Assembly: GCA_964632165.1 (NCBI GenBank)
Contig: CAZWCZ010000033.1
Span: 1 to 20,227, forward strand
Length of the DNA stretch: 20,227 bases
Reading direction: 5' to 3'
DNA from: SIG299 sp964632165
GTDB lineage: Bacteria > Bacillota > Clostridia > Lachnospirales > Lachnospiraceae
Shown: positions 8,482 through 15,923 of the stretch, in pieces
Numbering within the stretch: the stretch's first letter is position 1
Layout: each line of letters opens with the position of its first letter
Translations under genes and position numbers: made by a program
Notes under the pieces: generated by a model
Databases searched by the model: none
What the model was told of the DNA's origin: nothing
What the model saw: the letters and a program-made list of their open reading frames with translations, nothing else

Positions 8482-11229
8482 CTATAATTCTCTCTTCCCC
8501 AAACGCACTTCTTCCAGAAGTTCTGCTGTTTCTTGAGGAAGAACCTTTAATATACTTTCTTTTCCCGGTTTTTTTGTCTCTTCTAACAGCCGTCGGATTT
8601 CCCTGTTTGTTTCTGTTACTTCGGTACGCAGCCCCTTTGCCGACATCCTGAGTGCACCCGCTCCCCAGATAATAACCTGTTCGGTAGCATCTGAAGTTGC
8701 TACGGTAACTTTATATTTTCTGCCGATTTCATGAACGGTCTTTTCGATGTACTGATCCGCAGTTTCCGCTTCCTTTGTATAGACTACATGTATATTATGG
8801 TATTTTTGAACTTCTCCCGGAAATCCTTCCACTTTATAAGCATCAAACACAAGAATCAGCGTACACTTTTTAAATCCCTGATAATTACAAAGCACATCCA
8901 TCAGCTTCTGCCTGGCTGCTGCCAGATTTACTTTTGCAATCTCCTTTAATTCTTCCCAAGAAAAAATGATGTTATATCCGTCTACCAACAGATACTCTTC
9001 CAACCGTTCGGTCGGTTTTATCTCTGTTTTTGGCTGTGACTTCACATGATAAAGTACTGACATCGGCGTATAAGTATTCTTTTCCGATCTATCACTTTTC
9101 CCATACGTCCGATGAAAGATTTCTGCCAATTCTCTGTCTTCCTCCGAAAAAGCACCTATCGTCCCAGATGCCACACCGGTTCCACGATCCGTCGTCCTTT
9201 TCTCCTCCGGTTCTTTCGCATTCAAACTCTGTTTCTTTGGTTCAGCATCCTCACCCGGCAGTTCTGCCGCTGCTACATGCATATACTGTTCTACTTCGTT
9301 CCACGGCACCACGAAACCTGCTCCATGAGCACAAAATACCGAGGCGGTCGGATTTTCCTGATCTGCTTCCGGATCATACGCTGCTTCCGCCACTACTTCC
9401 TCTGTATTATGACATATCTCATAGCCGCCTGCAGACAAAAGGACATGTCCTTCTCCCCGGGTATAAGCTGCCACTTCTTTCGGATACTCCTGCATCGTAA
9501 CAACCGGTGCCGTCCCTTCCAGAACAGCATGCTCTCCATGAATGACCGGATTCAAAAAACGTCCCTTCCTTTTTTCAATATCTGTCATGGCTCTTCCTAC
9601 TGCTTCTGTCGGAATTTCCAAGCGGAATTCATACACCGGTTCTAATAATACGCTTTTCGCTTTCCTCAGTCCCTGCCTCACTGCACGGTACGTTGCTTCA
9701 CGGAAATCACCGCCTTCCGTATGTTTCTTGTGCGCACGTCCTCCGACAAGCGTCAGCTTCATATCTGTGATTGGGGCACCGCAAAGCACCCCTTTATGCT
9801 GCTTTTTTTCCAAATGTGTCAGAATCAGTCTCTGCCAGTTCTTATCCAGAATATCTTCACTTACTGCCGAAGCAAATGTAAGACCACTGCCACGTTCTCC
9901 CGGTTCCAATAAAATATGCGCTTCCGCATAATGTCGGAGCGGTTCAAAGTGGCCGATTCCTTCTGTCGTATTTTGAATGGTTTCTTTATATACTGCCCCT
10001 CCGTTTCCAAAGGTTACTGATATCCCAAATCTTTCCTGAATCATCGTTTTCAGTACTTCCGTCTGTACCTCCCCCATGACCTGCACCTGGATGCTTCTTG
10101 TCTGCTCTTCCCACACGAGCTGCAACAATGGATCTTCCTCTTCTATTTTTTTCAGTTTCTGATATATTCCATGCGGTTCCGTTCCGACAGGGAGCAGGAT
10201 CTGATAACGCAGTACCGGAACAAGCACCGGATGTTCCAGCGTTTTTTCCTCCCCGAGTCCCTGCCCTGCATACGTCATTTCCGGACCGACCAGAGCACAG
10301 ACATCTCCTGCGCGCACCTGCGTTTCCATACGATAAGTTTCTCCGGAATAAATCCGGATCTGATCCACCTTTTCCTCTCCAAACAGACCCTTTACCCGAA
10401 AAGTCCCTCCGGTCAGTTTGATATGCGTCAGGCGATTCCCTTTCTCATCACGGGAAATTTTATATACTCTTGCTGCGAACTCCGATGGATACCTTTTCCG
10501 TTGTGTCCAACGAACCAATCCGGAAAGCAGGTTTTCCACTCCGTTCATACGAAGTGCCGACCCAAAGTAACACGGGAAAAGTTCCCGTGCCGCAATTGCA
10601 TTTTGAATTTTTCCCTCTGCGATCGCTCCATATGCAAAATATTCTTCCATCCACTGTTCACTGTGCATGGCAAGCAATTCCATCCATTCTTCCTCTTCCG
10701 TGTCAAATGGGATGCAGTTTTCTGAAAGTTTTTCCCGAAGCTCGCTCAGAAGTTCTCCACGTTCCGTTCCTTGCGCGTCCATTTTATTCACAAAAAGAAA
10801 CGTCGGTATCTCATACCGTTTTAACAATTTCCACAGCGTCCGCACATGTCCTTGAATCCCATCCATGCCATTTATCACAAGAATTGCTGCATCAAGTACC
10901 TGCAGCGTTCGCTCCATCTCCGCAGAAAAGTCAAAATGTCCCGGTGTATCCAAAAAAGTTACCGGCAGCGTCCCTTCTTCGGTTTCTATCTTTGCTTCGG
11001 CCTGTTTTGAAAAAATCGTGATTCCGCGTTTTCGTTCCATGTCATTCGTATCAAGAAACGTCGTACCGTAATCTACCCGTCCCGGATTCCTTATGCTCCC
11101 GGTCAGATAAAGTATGCTCTCTGCCAACGTTGTTTTTCCTGCATCTACATGAGCAAGGATCCCGATCACCATACGATCCGCCAACAATGTATTCTCATAT
11201 TCGGTTGTTTTCGGACCATTCTTCTGCAT
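8482..11229 (-). CDS. TetM/EF-G-like translation-factor GTPase fused to a C-terminal NYN (YacP/Rae1-like) nuclease domain
   Basis: A protein of about 915 residues. The N-terminal part (about 1-640) resembles ribosomal-protection GTPases, with AHVDAGKTT (26-34), RGITI, DTPGH and NKMD, then the later EF-G-like domains and a TetM-like end (MQEYPKE...). Where TetM has its drug-displacing loop with SPV, this protein has GGRAHKKHTEGGDF, so tetracycline resistance is doubtful. After a charged linker (about 650-740) comes a YacP/NYN domain with acidic residues D750 (LLVDGYN), D796 (VFDAY), D825 (ETADQY) and D847 (TSD). B. subtilis YacP (Rae1) cuts mRNA in the ribosomal A site, so a ribosome-targeted nuclease is inferred. 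Start: ATG at 11229 lies 11 bases from GGAG; a TTG at 11238 is possible but only 2 bases from it. It lies 20 bases after the glycosylase gene. Confidence 0.9.
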   Translation of the reverse strand: MQKNGPKTTEYENTLLADRMVIGILAHVDAGKTTLAESILYLTGSIRNPGRVDYGTTFLDTNDMERKRGITIFSKQAEAKIETEEGTLPVTFLDTPGHFDFSAEMERTLQVLDAAILVINGMDGIQGHVRTLWKLLKRYEIPTFLFVNKMDAQGTERGELLSELREKLSENCIPFDTEEEEWMELLAMHSEQWMEEYFAYGAIAEGKIQNAIAARELFPCYFGSALRMNGVENLLSGLVRWTQRKRYPSEFAARVYKISRDEKGNRLTHIKLTGGTFRVKGLFGEEKVDQIRIYSGETYRMETQVRAGDVCALVGPEMTYAGQGLGEEKTLEHPVLVPVLRYQILLPVGTEPHGIYQKLKKIEEEDPLLQLVWEEQTRSIQVQVMGEVQTEVLKTMIQERFGISVTFGNGGAVYKETIQNTTEGIGHFEPLRHYAEAHILLEPGERGSGLTFASAVSEDILDKNWQRLILTHLEKKQHKGVLCGAPITDMKLTLVGGRAHKKHTEGGDFREATYRAVRQGLRKAKSVLLEPVYEFRLEIPTEAVGRAMTDIEKRKGRFLNPVIHGEHAVLEGTAPVVTMQEYPKEVAAYTRGEGHVLLSAGGYEICHNTEEVVAEAAYDPEADQENPTASVFCAHGAGFVVPWNEVEQYMHVAAAELPGEDAEPKKQSLNAKEPEEKRTTDRGTGVASGTIGAFSEEDRELAEIFHRTYGKSDRSEKNTYTPMSVLYHVKSQPKTEIKPTERLEEYLLVDGYNIIFSWEELKEIAKVNLAAARQKLMDVLCNYQGFKKCTLILVFDAYKVEGFPGEVQKYHNIHVVYTKEAETADQYIEKTVHEIGRKYKVTVATSDATEQVIIWGAGALRMSAKGLRTEVTETNREIRRLLEETKKPGKESILKVLPQETAELLEEVRLGKREL

Positions 11230-11249
11230 CCTTGTCAACTCTCCTCTTT

Positions 11250-12395
11250 TTACACAAAAATATAAGGTTCACCCAATATCCTTTTTTTATATACTGCTTC
11301 CAGATAGCGAAGTACTACTTCCTTTTTCTTCATTGGTCTTGCCTCATGGCTGGAAAATATCCGTGTTGCAGGAAGTGCTTTCAGCCATTCTATTTCTTCT
11401 TTCAGCAACTGTACATTATACGCAGACCTCCCCGCCTGTGTCTTAGGATACAATGCATCGCCCAGAAATACATATTCCTTATCCACCATCAGGGCAAGAG
11501 AACCTTTTGTATGACTGCTTGGCACCGGGAAAATTTCCAGTTCGACCCCATCCTCTATGCATATCGGAGCAGATACCGTCACACGGCTTCCCACAGTCTT
11601 TGTATCCAAATCTTTCATTTTTTTCAGATGCCTTTCTGTCCACTCTCCTACGTACAGCGTTTCCAACGGTATCCTGCCCAGATTTCCGCTATGATCTTCA
11701 TGAAAATGAGACAGGACTGCCTGTTTTTCTCCTGGCAAACCTGTCAGATACGCTGCCGTGTGTTCCGCATTTCCTACGTCAAAAAAATATCGGTACCGAT
11801 TTCCTTTTATCACTATAACATCCGCAGACAGCGGCTCTTTTTCTGCCTTGAGATAGGAAATCCTCTCTGTCAGTACAATCTCTTTTTCCATCTGATTCCA
11901 CGCCTTGCTTAGTTCCTCTTCCCAATATGCCGTCAGCTTATCCAACGTCCATGCTGCATTCGCAGGACTGGTAGAGGGAAGGACCGTAATGCCTTTTCCG
12001 GTTTCCTTCCGGCAAAACTGCTCATACAATCTCCCTGCTGTCGCTCCGTTTGCAAAAATATGCTCTATTTTAGTTTTTTCAAGTAAGCCGGCGATATCTG
12101 CCGGTACTACATTTTTTATACTGCTGTCGCTAGAACCTATGATATCGCATTGTTCTATCACATCCCAGACGGCAATATGATTTTTCAAAAGCATCGTTCT
12201 CTTTTCTTCTGTCGTCACAGGAATTTCTTCGTTACATACCGCCGCCATGAGGTTCCAAAACCGATTCTTCGGATGTCCGTAATAAAATCCCTGTTCCCTT
12301 GATTTTACCGACGGAAAACTGCCTAAAATCAGTAGTTTCGAGTTTTCGTCATAAACAGGCAAAAACTCCTGTGAAAGATGACTGTATTCCCCCAT
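11250..12395 (-). CDS. UDG-superfamily (deoxyinosine/hypoxanthine-type) DNA glycosylase fused to a metallo-beta-lactamase-fold domain
   Basis: A 381-residue two-domain protein. Residues 1-165 match the small UDG-superfamily glycosylases that remove deaminated bases. LGSFPS (24-29) with GFYYGHPKNRFW (36-47) is the first motif, and LPSTSPAN (139-146) the second. Residues from about 170 form a metallo-beta-lactamase fold with the full metal set: H230, H232, D234, H235 in SHFHEDHSG, then H295, D313 and H350. The frame is open with no internal stop, although M169 could be the start of a stand-alone hydrolase. AAGGAG precedes the ATG at 12395. It sits 64 bases after metF and 20 before the TetM-like gene. 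The two folds are clear; the fused function, possibly repair of deaminated DNA plus a phosphoesterase-like step, is inference. Confidence 0.85.
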   Translation of the reverse strand: MGEYSHLSQEFLPVYDENSKLLILGSFPSVKSREQGFYYGHPKNRFWNLMAAVCNEEIPVTTEEKRTMLLKNHIAVWDVIEQCDIIGSSDSSIKNVVPADIAGLLEKTKIEHIFANGATAGRLYEQFCRKETGKGITVLPSTSPANAAWTLDKLTAYWEEELSKAWNQMEKEIVLTERISYLKAEKEPLSADVIVIKGNRYRYFFDVGNAEHTAAYLTGLPGEKQAVLSHFHEDHSGNLGRIPLETLYVGEWTERHLKKMKDLDTKTVGSRVTVSAPICIEDGVELEIFPVPSSHTKGSLALMVDKEYVFLGDALYPKTQAGRSAYNVQLLKEEIEWLKALPATRIFSSHEARPMKKKEVVLRYLEAVYKKRILGEPYIFV

Positions 12396-12459
12396 ATTCG
12401 GCTCCTTTTTTTATTCTACAAGAGTAGGTTTGTTATCTAATCATATTGTATTTAATCAT

Positions 12460-13344
12460 TTATAATGTGACTTTTTCTGTATTTTCTAAAAAAAGAGACT
12501 GCACGCCTTCCGCAATTTTTTTTGCAACATACGGATTGTTCATCGTATACAAATGAATGCCATCTGCACCGTTTGCAAGCAGGTCTACAATCTGGTCGAT
12601 CGCATATGCGATTCCGGCATCGCGCAATGCTTCCGGATTATGTTCATAACGCTGCATGACCTTTACGAATTTTGCCGGGAGGCTCGCGCCGCACATGCTC
12701 ACCATACGCTCAATCTGATTCTTATTGACTACCGGCATGATTCCTGCTTCTATCGGCACTTCAATCCCTGCTATCTGTGTTTTCTCCCGAAAACGGTAAA
12801 AGGCTTCATTATCAAAAAACAACTGTGTTATCAGATGATCTGCCCCGGCATCCACCTTCTTTTTCAGGTTACGGATATCCGTTATCATATCCGGTGCATC
12901 AACATGCACCTCCGGATAACATGCCCCCGCAACATCATAATCGCCGTGTTCCTTAATAAAAGAAATCAGGTCACTGGCATAACGGAATTCATTTTTCGGA
13001 GAAATATCCGGATTGATATCTCCCCGCAGTGCCAGGATATTCTGAATTCCTCTGCGATCTACCTCCTTCAGCACAGAGAGAACCTCTTTTTGGGAATAAT
13101 TGATACACGGCAAATGCAGCACCGACTCAACCTTATTGTTTTCCTTGATCTTTGATGCAATATCCAATGCCAATTCGCTGTTTCCGCTTCCGCCTGCACT
13201 AAAAGTCACACTGATAAAATCCGGCGTCAGCCCCTCTAATTCTTCCAACATCTGATATACCGTAGCAACACTGCTTGTTTTCTTTGGTGGGAAAACCTCA
13301 AATGAAAACACGGTTTTTTCCCTAAATATTTCTCTGATCTTCAT
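12460..13344 (-). CDS. metF: Methylenetetrahydrofolate reductase
   Basis: A 294-residue flavoprotein that reduces 5,10-methylenetetrahydrofolate to 5-methyltetrahydrofolate, which supplies methyl groups for methionine (and, in acetogens, acetyl-CoA). The length equals the bacterial MetF type (about 295). The N-terminal FSFEVFPPK holds the catalytic glutamate E16. ALRGD, the TIM-barrel segment GADHLITQLFFDN and GIMPV are typical. The ATG at 13344 has AGGA at the right distance, while an in-frame upstream extension to 13386 has none. No metV or other Wood-Ljungdahl gene is adjacent. It heads the four-gene minus-strand run, behind the promoter at 13394-13422. Confidence 0.95.
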   Translation of the reverse strand: MKIREIFREKTVFSFEVFPPKKTSSVATVYQMLEELEGLTPDFISVTFSAGGSGNSELALDIASKIKENNKVESVLHLPCINYSQKEVLSVLKEVDRRGIQNILALRGDINPDISPKNEFRYASDLISFIKEHGDYDVAGACYPEVHVDAPDMITDIRNLKKKVDAGADHLITQLFFDNEAFYRFREKTQIAGIEVPIEAGIMPVVNKNQIERMVSMCGASLPAKFVKVMQRYEHNPEALRDAGIAYAIDQIVDLLANGADGIHLYTMNNPYVAKKIAEGVQSLFLENTEKVTL

Positions 13345-13393
13345 GTCACTTATCCTCACTTCTGTCCACACTGTCCTACATGACATTATTCTT

Positions 13394-13422
13394 ATTGTAC
13401 CACTCCCTGCAAAAAATGAAAA
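13394..13422 (-). promoter_or_regulatory. metF promoter
   Basis: On the minus strand TTTTCA (13417-13422) and TACAAT (13394-13399) are 17 bases apart. TGG directly before the -10 box makes it an extended -10. It could drive metF and the three genes after it. No SAM-riboswitch-like fold was recognised in the short leader. Confidence 0.5.
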
Positions 13423-13460
13423 GAGCTAAGGGAACTAAAAATCTCTGTACCAAAGGACAT

Positions 13461-13503
13461 AAAAAAGCGAACAACCCCAACTTGCCTGAACGGTTGTCCG
13501 CTT
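13461..13503 (-). terminator. Intrinsic terminator of the two small genes
   Basis: On the minus strand the arm AAGCGGACAACC (13492-13503) pairs with GGTTGTTCGCTT (13465-13476), one position being a G-U pair, across a 15-base loop. A run of six T follows (13461-13466). It lies 26 bases past the stop of the gene at 13530. Confidence 0.85.
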
Positions 13504-13529
13504 CTATCTGCTGCATTCTGTTTTTTTGT

Positions 13530-13895
13530 TTATTCTCCCATAATTTTATCGCTCAAAGCAATGATTTCTTTTGCATACTTTTTTCGACGGCTGCTCAAAA
13601 TGCCCTGATAAATCGGATACGTTCCTATTGCCATCAGCATACCGGCCACACCGATTACAATCCCCGGAATCATCGGCTCATCAATTCCGATGTGCTGTGC
13701 AATATCTGTCATAACCAGGCTCATCCCTGTACCCATGATCAAAGCTGCCACCGTTCCGAACGTATATGCAAAAAGCAACGCCGGTTTTTTTACCTTCTTA
13801 TCTAATTTCTTCAGTTCCTCTAACTCTGTGTGTTCCTTAGCCGTGTACTGTGTACGGATTTTTTGTACCATATATTCCTGTTCCTTCTTATTCAT
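13530..13895 (-). CDS. Small two-helix membrane protein, function unknown
   Basis: A 121-residue protein not recognised as a characterised family. Residues 1-37 are charged and probably coiled or helical (MNKKEQEYMVQKIRTQY). Two hydrophobic segments follow at about 39-62 and 75-99, joined by a short loop (DIAQHIGIDEP). The C-terminal tail is basic (SSRRKKYAKE). Both ends would then face the cytoplasm. The ATG at 13895 has AGAGGA nine bases upstream; an ATG three codons earlier at 13904 touches that site and is less likely. It overlaps the end of the upstream small gene by 8 bases, so the two are probably translationally coupled. It is followed by a strong terminator. Confidence 0.75.
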   Translation of the reverse strand: MNKKEQEYMVQKIRTQYTAKEHTELEELKKLDKKVKKPALLFAYTFGTVAALIMGTGMSLVMTDIAQHIGIDEPMIPGIVIGVAGMLMAIGTYPIYQGILSSRRKKYAKEIIALSDKIMGE

Positions 13896-14082
13896 GTTTG
13901 CCATTCCTCTCTTTCATTCTCTTCTTTGCTTCTTCAACACTTTCACCATCTTTTGCAAAAAGTGTTTCTACACACTTATTCGTTACCTTGTCGAAACCGT
14001 TCACAACGCCGTTCTCAATTTTCTTATAGCCGGCAGTTACTGTTTCTGCAATCTTTTCATTCACATCTGCTAAATGTTTCAT
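13888..14082 (-). CDS. Small charged protein, function unknown
   Basis: A 64-residue, soluble, lysine- and glutamate-rich protein (MKHLADVNEKIAETV... EEAKKRMKERNGKHE) with a mostly helical look and no recognised domain. The ATG at 14082 is preceded by AAGGAG at a rather long 13-14 bases. A longer frame to a TTG at 14166 runs through repeat-containing upstream DNA and is rejected. Its stop lies inside the start region of the two-helix membrane protein, so they form a two-gene unit. The pair may work together at the membrane, but this is only inferred from the overlap. Confidence 0.6.
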   Translation of the reverse strand: MKHLADVNEKIAETVTAGYKKIENGVVNGFDKVTNKCVETLFAKDGESVEEAKKRMKERNGKHE

Positions 14083-14130
14083 CCGATTGATTTTTCTCCT
14101 TTGCTTAACTTTATAAACAGATTTTACAGG

Positions 14131-14164
14131 AGAAATGTTTGCGTTTTTTTTGAGAAATGTTTGC
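14131..14164. repeat. 12-base direct repeat, 22-base period, upstream of small-gene unit
   Basis: AGAAATGTTTGC occurs at 14131-14142 and again, exactly, at 14153-14164. The start-to-start spacing of 22 bases is about two helical turns. The copies lie 50-80 bases upstream of the small-gene ATG at 14082, where an operator or activator site would be expected. No convincing -35/-10 pair was found here. Confidence 0.5.
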
Positions 14165-14204
14165 AAAATGTTAATTTTTAAACCGTGTGGAAACCGGACG
14201 AGAG

Positions 14205-15923
14205 TTATTGAGAAACCATGAACAGCGAATAAAAATATCCTTTCTCTTCCATCAATTTGTCGAATGTTCCGTTTTCAGCAATGGAACCATTCTTCAAGGT
14301 AATAATGCTGTCATACTGTTTGAGCAGTCCTGCATCAAGAGAGTGCGTAACCACAATGCATGTAACATCTTTGAGTCCGAGGATCGCGTTCGAAACCCGG
14401 CATGAAGTTTCCGCATCCAGCGCTGCCGTTGCTTCATCCACAAGAAGCACCTGCGATTTTTTAAGCAGACTCCTTGCAATAGAAATACGCTGTTTCTCAC
14501 CGCCGGATAATCCGCTTCCGTTTTCACCGCATAAATACTCCGCCCCCTTTTCCTTGATTACTTCCGATAAACCGGAAAAGCGAATGGCCTCATCAATCTG
14601 TTCTTCGGGAAATTCACGGAACATTGTGATATTGTCTTTGATCGTCGCATTAAAAATAAAAACATTCTGTTGAATAATACTTTCGATTTCATACAGGTTA
14701 CTGCTGCTGATCTTCCGCAGTTCCGTATCATCATAATATATCATGCCTTTATAATTCTGATATGCTGCCAGGAGCAGATTCAGCAACGTGGATTTTCCGC
14801 TTCCCGATGCTCCGACGATCGCGTACTTTTTACCATATTCAAAAGTGCAGCTGACATTTTTAAGTATGTCCTTTCCTTCTTCATATCCAAAAGAAAGATC
14901 ATTTATCATGATACCACGTGCAAGTTTCTTGTAATCGGTTTCATTTTCTTCTCTGACATTGACATTCAGAGCAGTCGCAACTTTTTCAACCAGAGTTCTT
15001 GCCGCCTTGCGTTCTGCCACACAAGTCGGAATCGTACCGATAGGGCCCAGGACATAATTCATTAACTGCACAAATATCATCGTAGTACCTGCGGTAACAC
15101 CTTTCCCAGACAATGCAAGATATGCTCCAAAGATAAACACCCCCAGCTGTGCCGCAATTCCTGCAACAGAACCGAACATCTGGACAAGGATATTCATTTT
15201 ATGCTTTCGGCATTGTGCCTTTGCAAGTTCAGATACATTTTCCTTAAAAATGCAGATCAGCCGTGCTTCTGCCTGAAACGACTTGATTACAGAAAAGCCG
15301 CTCAGACTGTCCTTCAATGTAGATGTATACACTTCATTCCTGTCCGAAACTTTTTTCTCTTCTGCAGCAACTTTGCTGCCCGTCAGGATGGATGCGGCCA
15401 AAGGGAGCAGAGAAAGTGCGATTGCTGTCAATGTAAGCAACGGACTGTACCATAGCATCAACAGCATTGCACCAATAAAAGTCAATATGCTTTCCATTAC
15501 CAAAAATGTATCCCACAGATACCCTTGTTCTATCGTCTGGATGTCATTTGTAAGTGCAGAGAGATACGTTGAAGAACTCTCTCCTAAAAAAGCGGCTATA
15601 TTTTTCCTTGTGAGCTCCCTAAAAACGTATTCCTTATATTGAGAGATTCCTCGTGTGATAAATTTCGGTTTGGCATGATAGGAAATCATATTTACACCTG
15701 CGGTTCCTACAACTATTACTAAAGTGATGGCAATGAGTTGCGGCAGATCAAATCCGGTCTCGCAACCACCAATGAGATCAATCAGCTGTTGTATCAGCCA
15801 CGAAATAAGCAGTGCTAGGACAGAGCCGAGCACGGTTTCAGACAATGCAAGAATAAAATACCCCTTATTTCCTTTATAAAACTGTTTTGTATAAGGCCGA
15901 ATGTCCAATTCTCTATTTTTCAT
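14205..15923 (-). CDS. ABC exporter, fused permease and ATPase
   Basis: A 572-residue half-transporter that would form a homodimer and export a substrate using ATP. Residues 1-310 hold about six membrane helices. The ATPase domain has Walker A GASGSGKST (K377), the signature LSGGEKQR (about 472-479), Walker B VLLVDEATAALD (D496, E497) and a switch histidine in VVTHS. There is no N-terminal C39 peptidase domain. GGGAGGT (15932-15938) is nine bases from the ATG at 15923 and only three from an ATG at 15929, so 15923 was chosen. It overlaps the XRE-TPR gene by 11 bases, so the two are coupled. The substrate is unknown: a peptide, drug or lipid are all possible. Confidence 0.88.
   Translation of the reverse strand: MKNRELDIRPYTKQFYKGNKGYFILALSETVLGSVLALLISWLIQQLIDLIGGCETGFDLPQLIAITLVIVVGTAGVNMISYHAKPKFITRGISQYKEYVFRELTRKNIAAFLGESSSTYLSALTNDIQTIEQGYLWDTFLVMESILTFIGAMLLMLWYSPLLTLTAIALSLLPLAASILTGSKVAAEEKKVSDRNEVYTSTLKDSLSGFSVIKSFQAEARLICIFKENVSELAKAQCRKHKMNILVQMFGSVAGIAAQLGVFIFGAYLALSGKGVTAGTTMIFVQLMNYVLGPIGTIPTCVAERKAARTLVEKVATALNVNVREENETDYKKLARGIMINDLSFGYEEGKDILKNVSCTFEYGKKYAIVGASGSGKSTLLNLLLAAYQNYKGMIYYDDTELRKISSSNLYEIESIIQQNVFIFNATIKDNITMFREFPEEQIDEAIRFSGLSEVIKEKGAEYLCGENGSGLSGGEKQRISIARSLLKKSQVLLVDEATAALDAETSCRVSNAILGLKDVTCIVVTHSLDAGLLKQYDSIITLKNGSIAENGTFDKLMEEKGYFYSLFMVSQ

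Noticed and set aside
9030..11021. Several antisense open frames of 100-190 residues opposite the TetM-like gene
   Set aside because: They are shadows of a long real gene, are rich in Ser/Pro/Cys/His, and have no family motifs.
8482..11238. TTG start at 11238 for the TetM-like gene
   Set aside because: The site GGAG would lie only 2 bases from the TTG. The ATG at 11229 is 11 bases away, longer than usual but workable. The choice changes only three residues and is not certain.
12553..13155. 200-residue antisense frame opposite metF
   Set aside because: Composition is not protein-like and the opposite strand encodes an unmistakable MetF.
14166..14204. Terminator after the ABC exporter
   Set aside because: The segment contains repeated CGGTTT in the same orientation, not an inverted repeat, so no stable hairpin forms.
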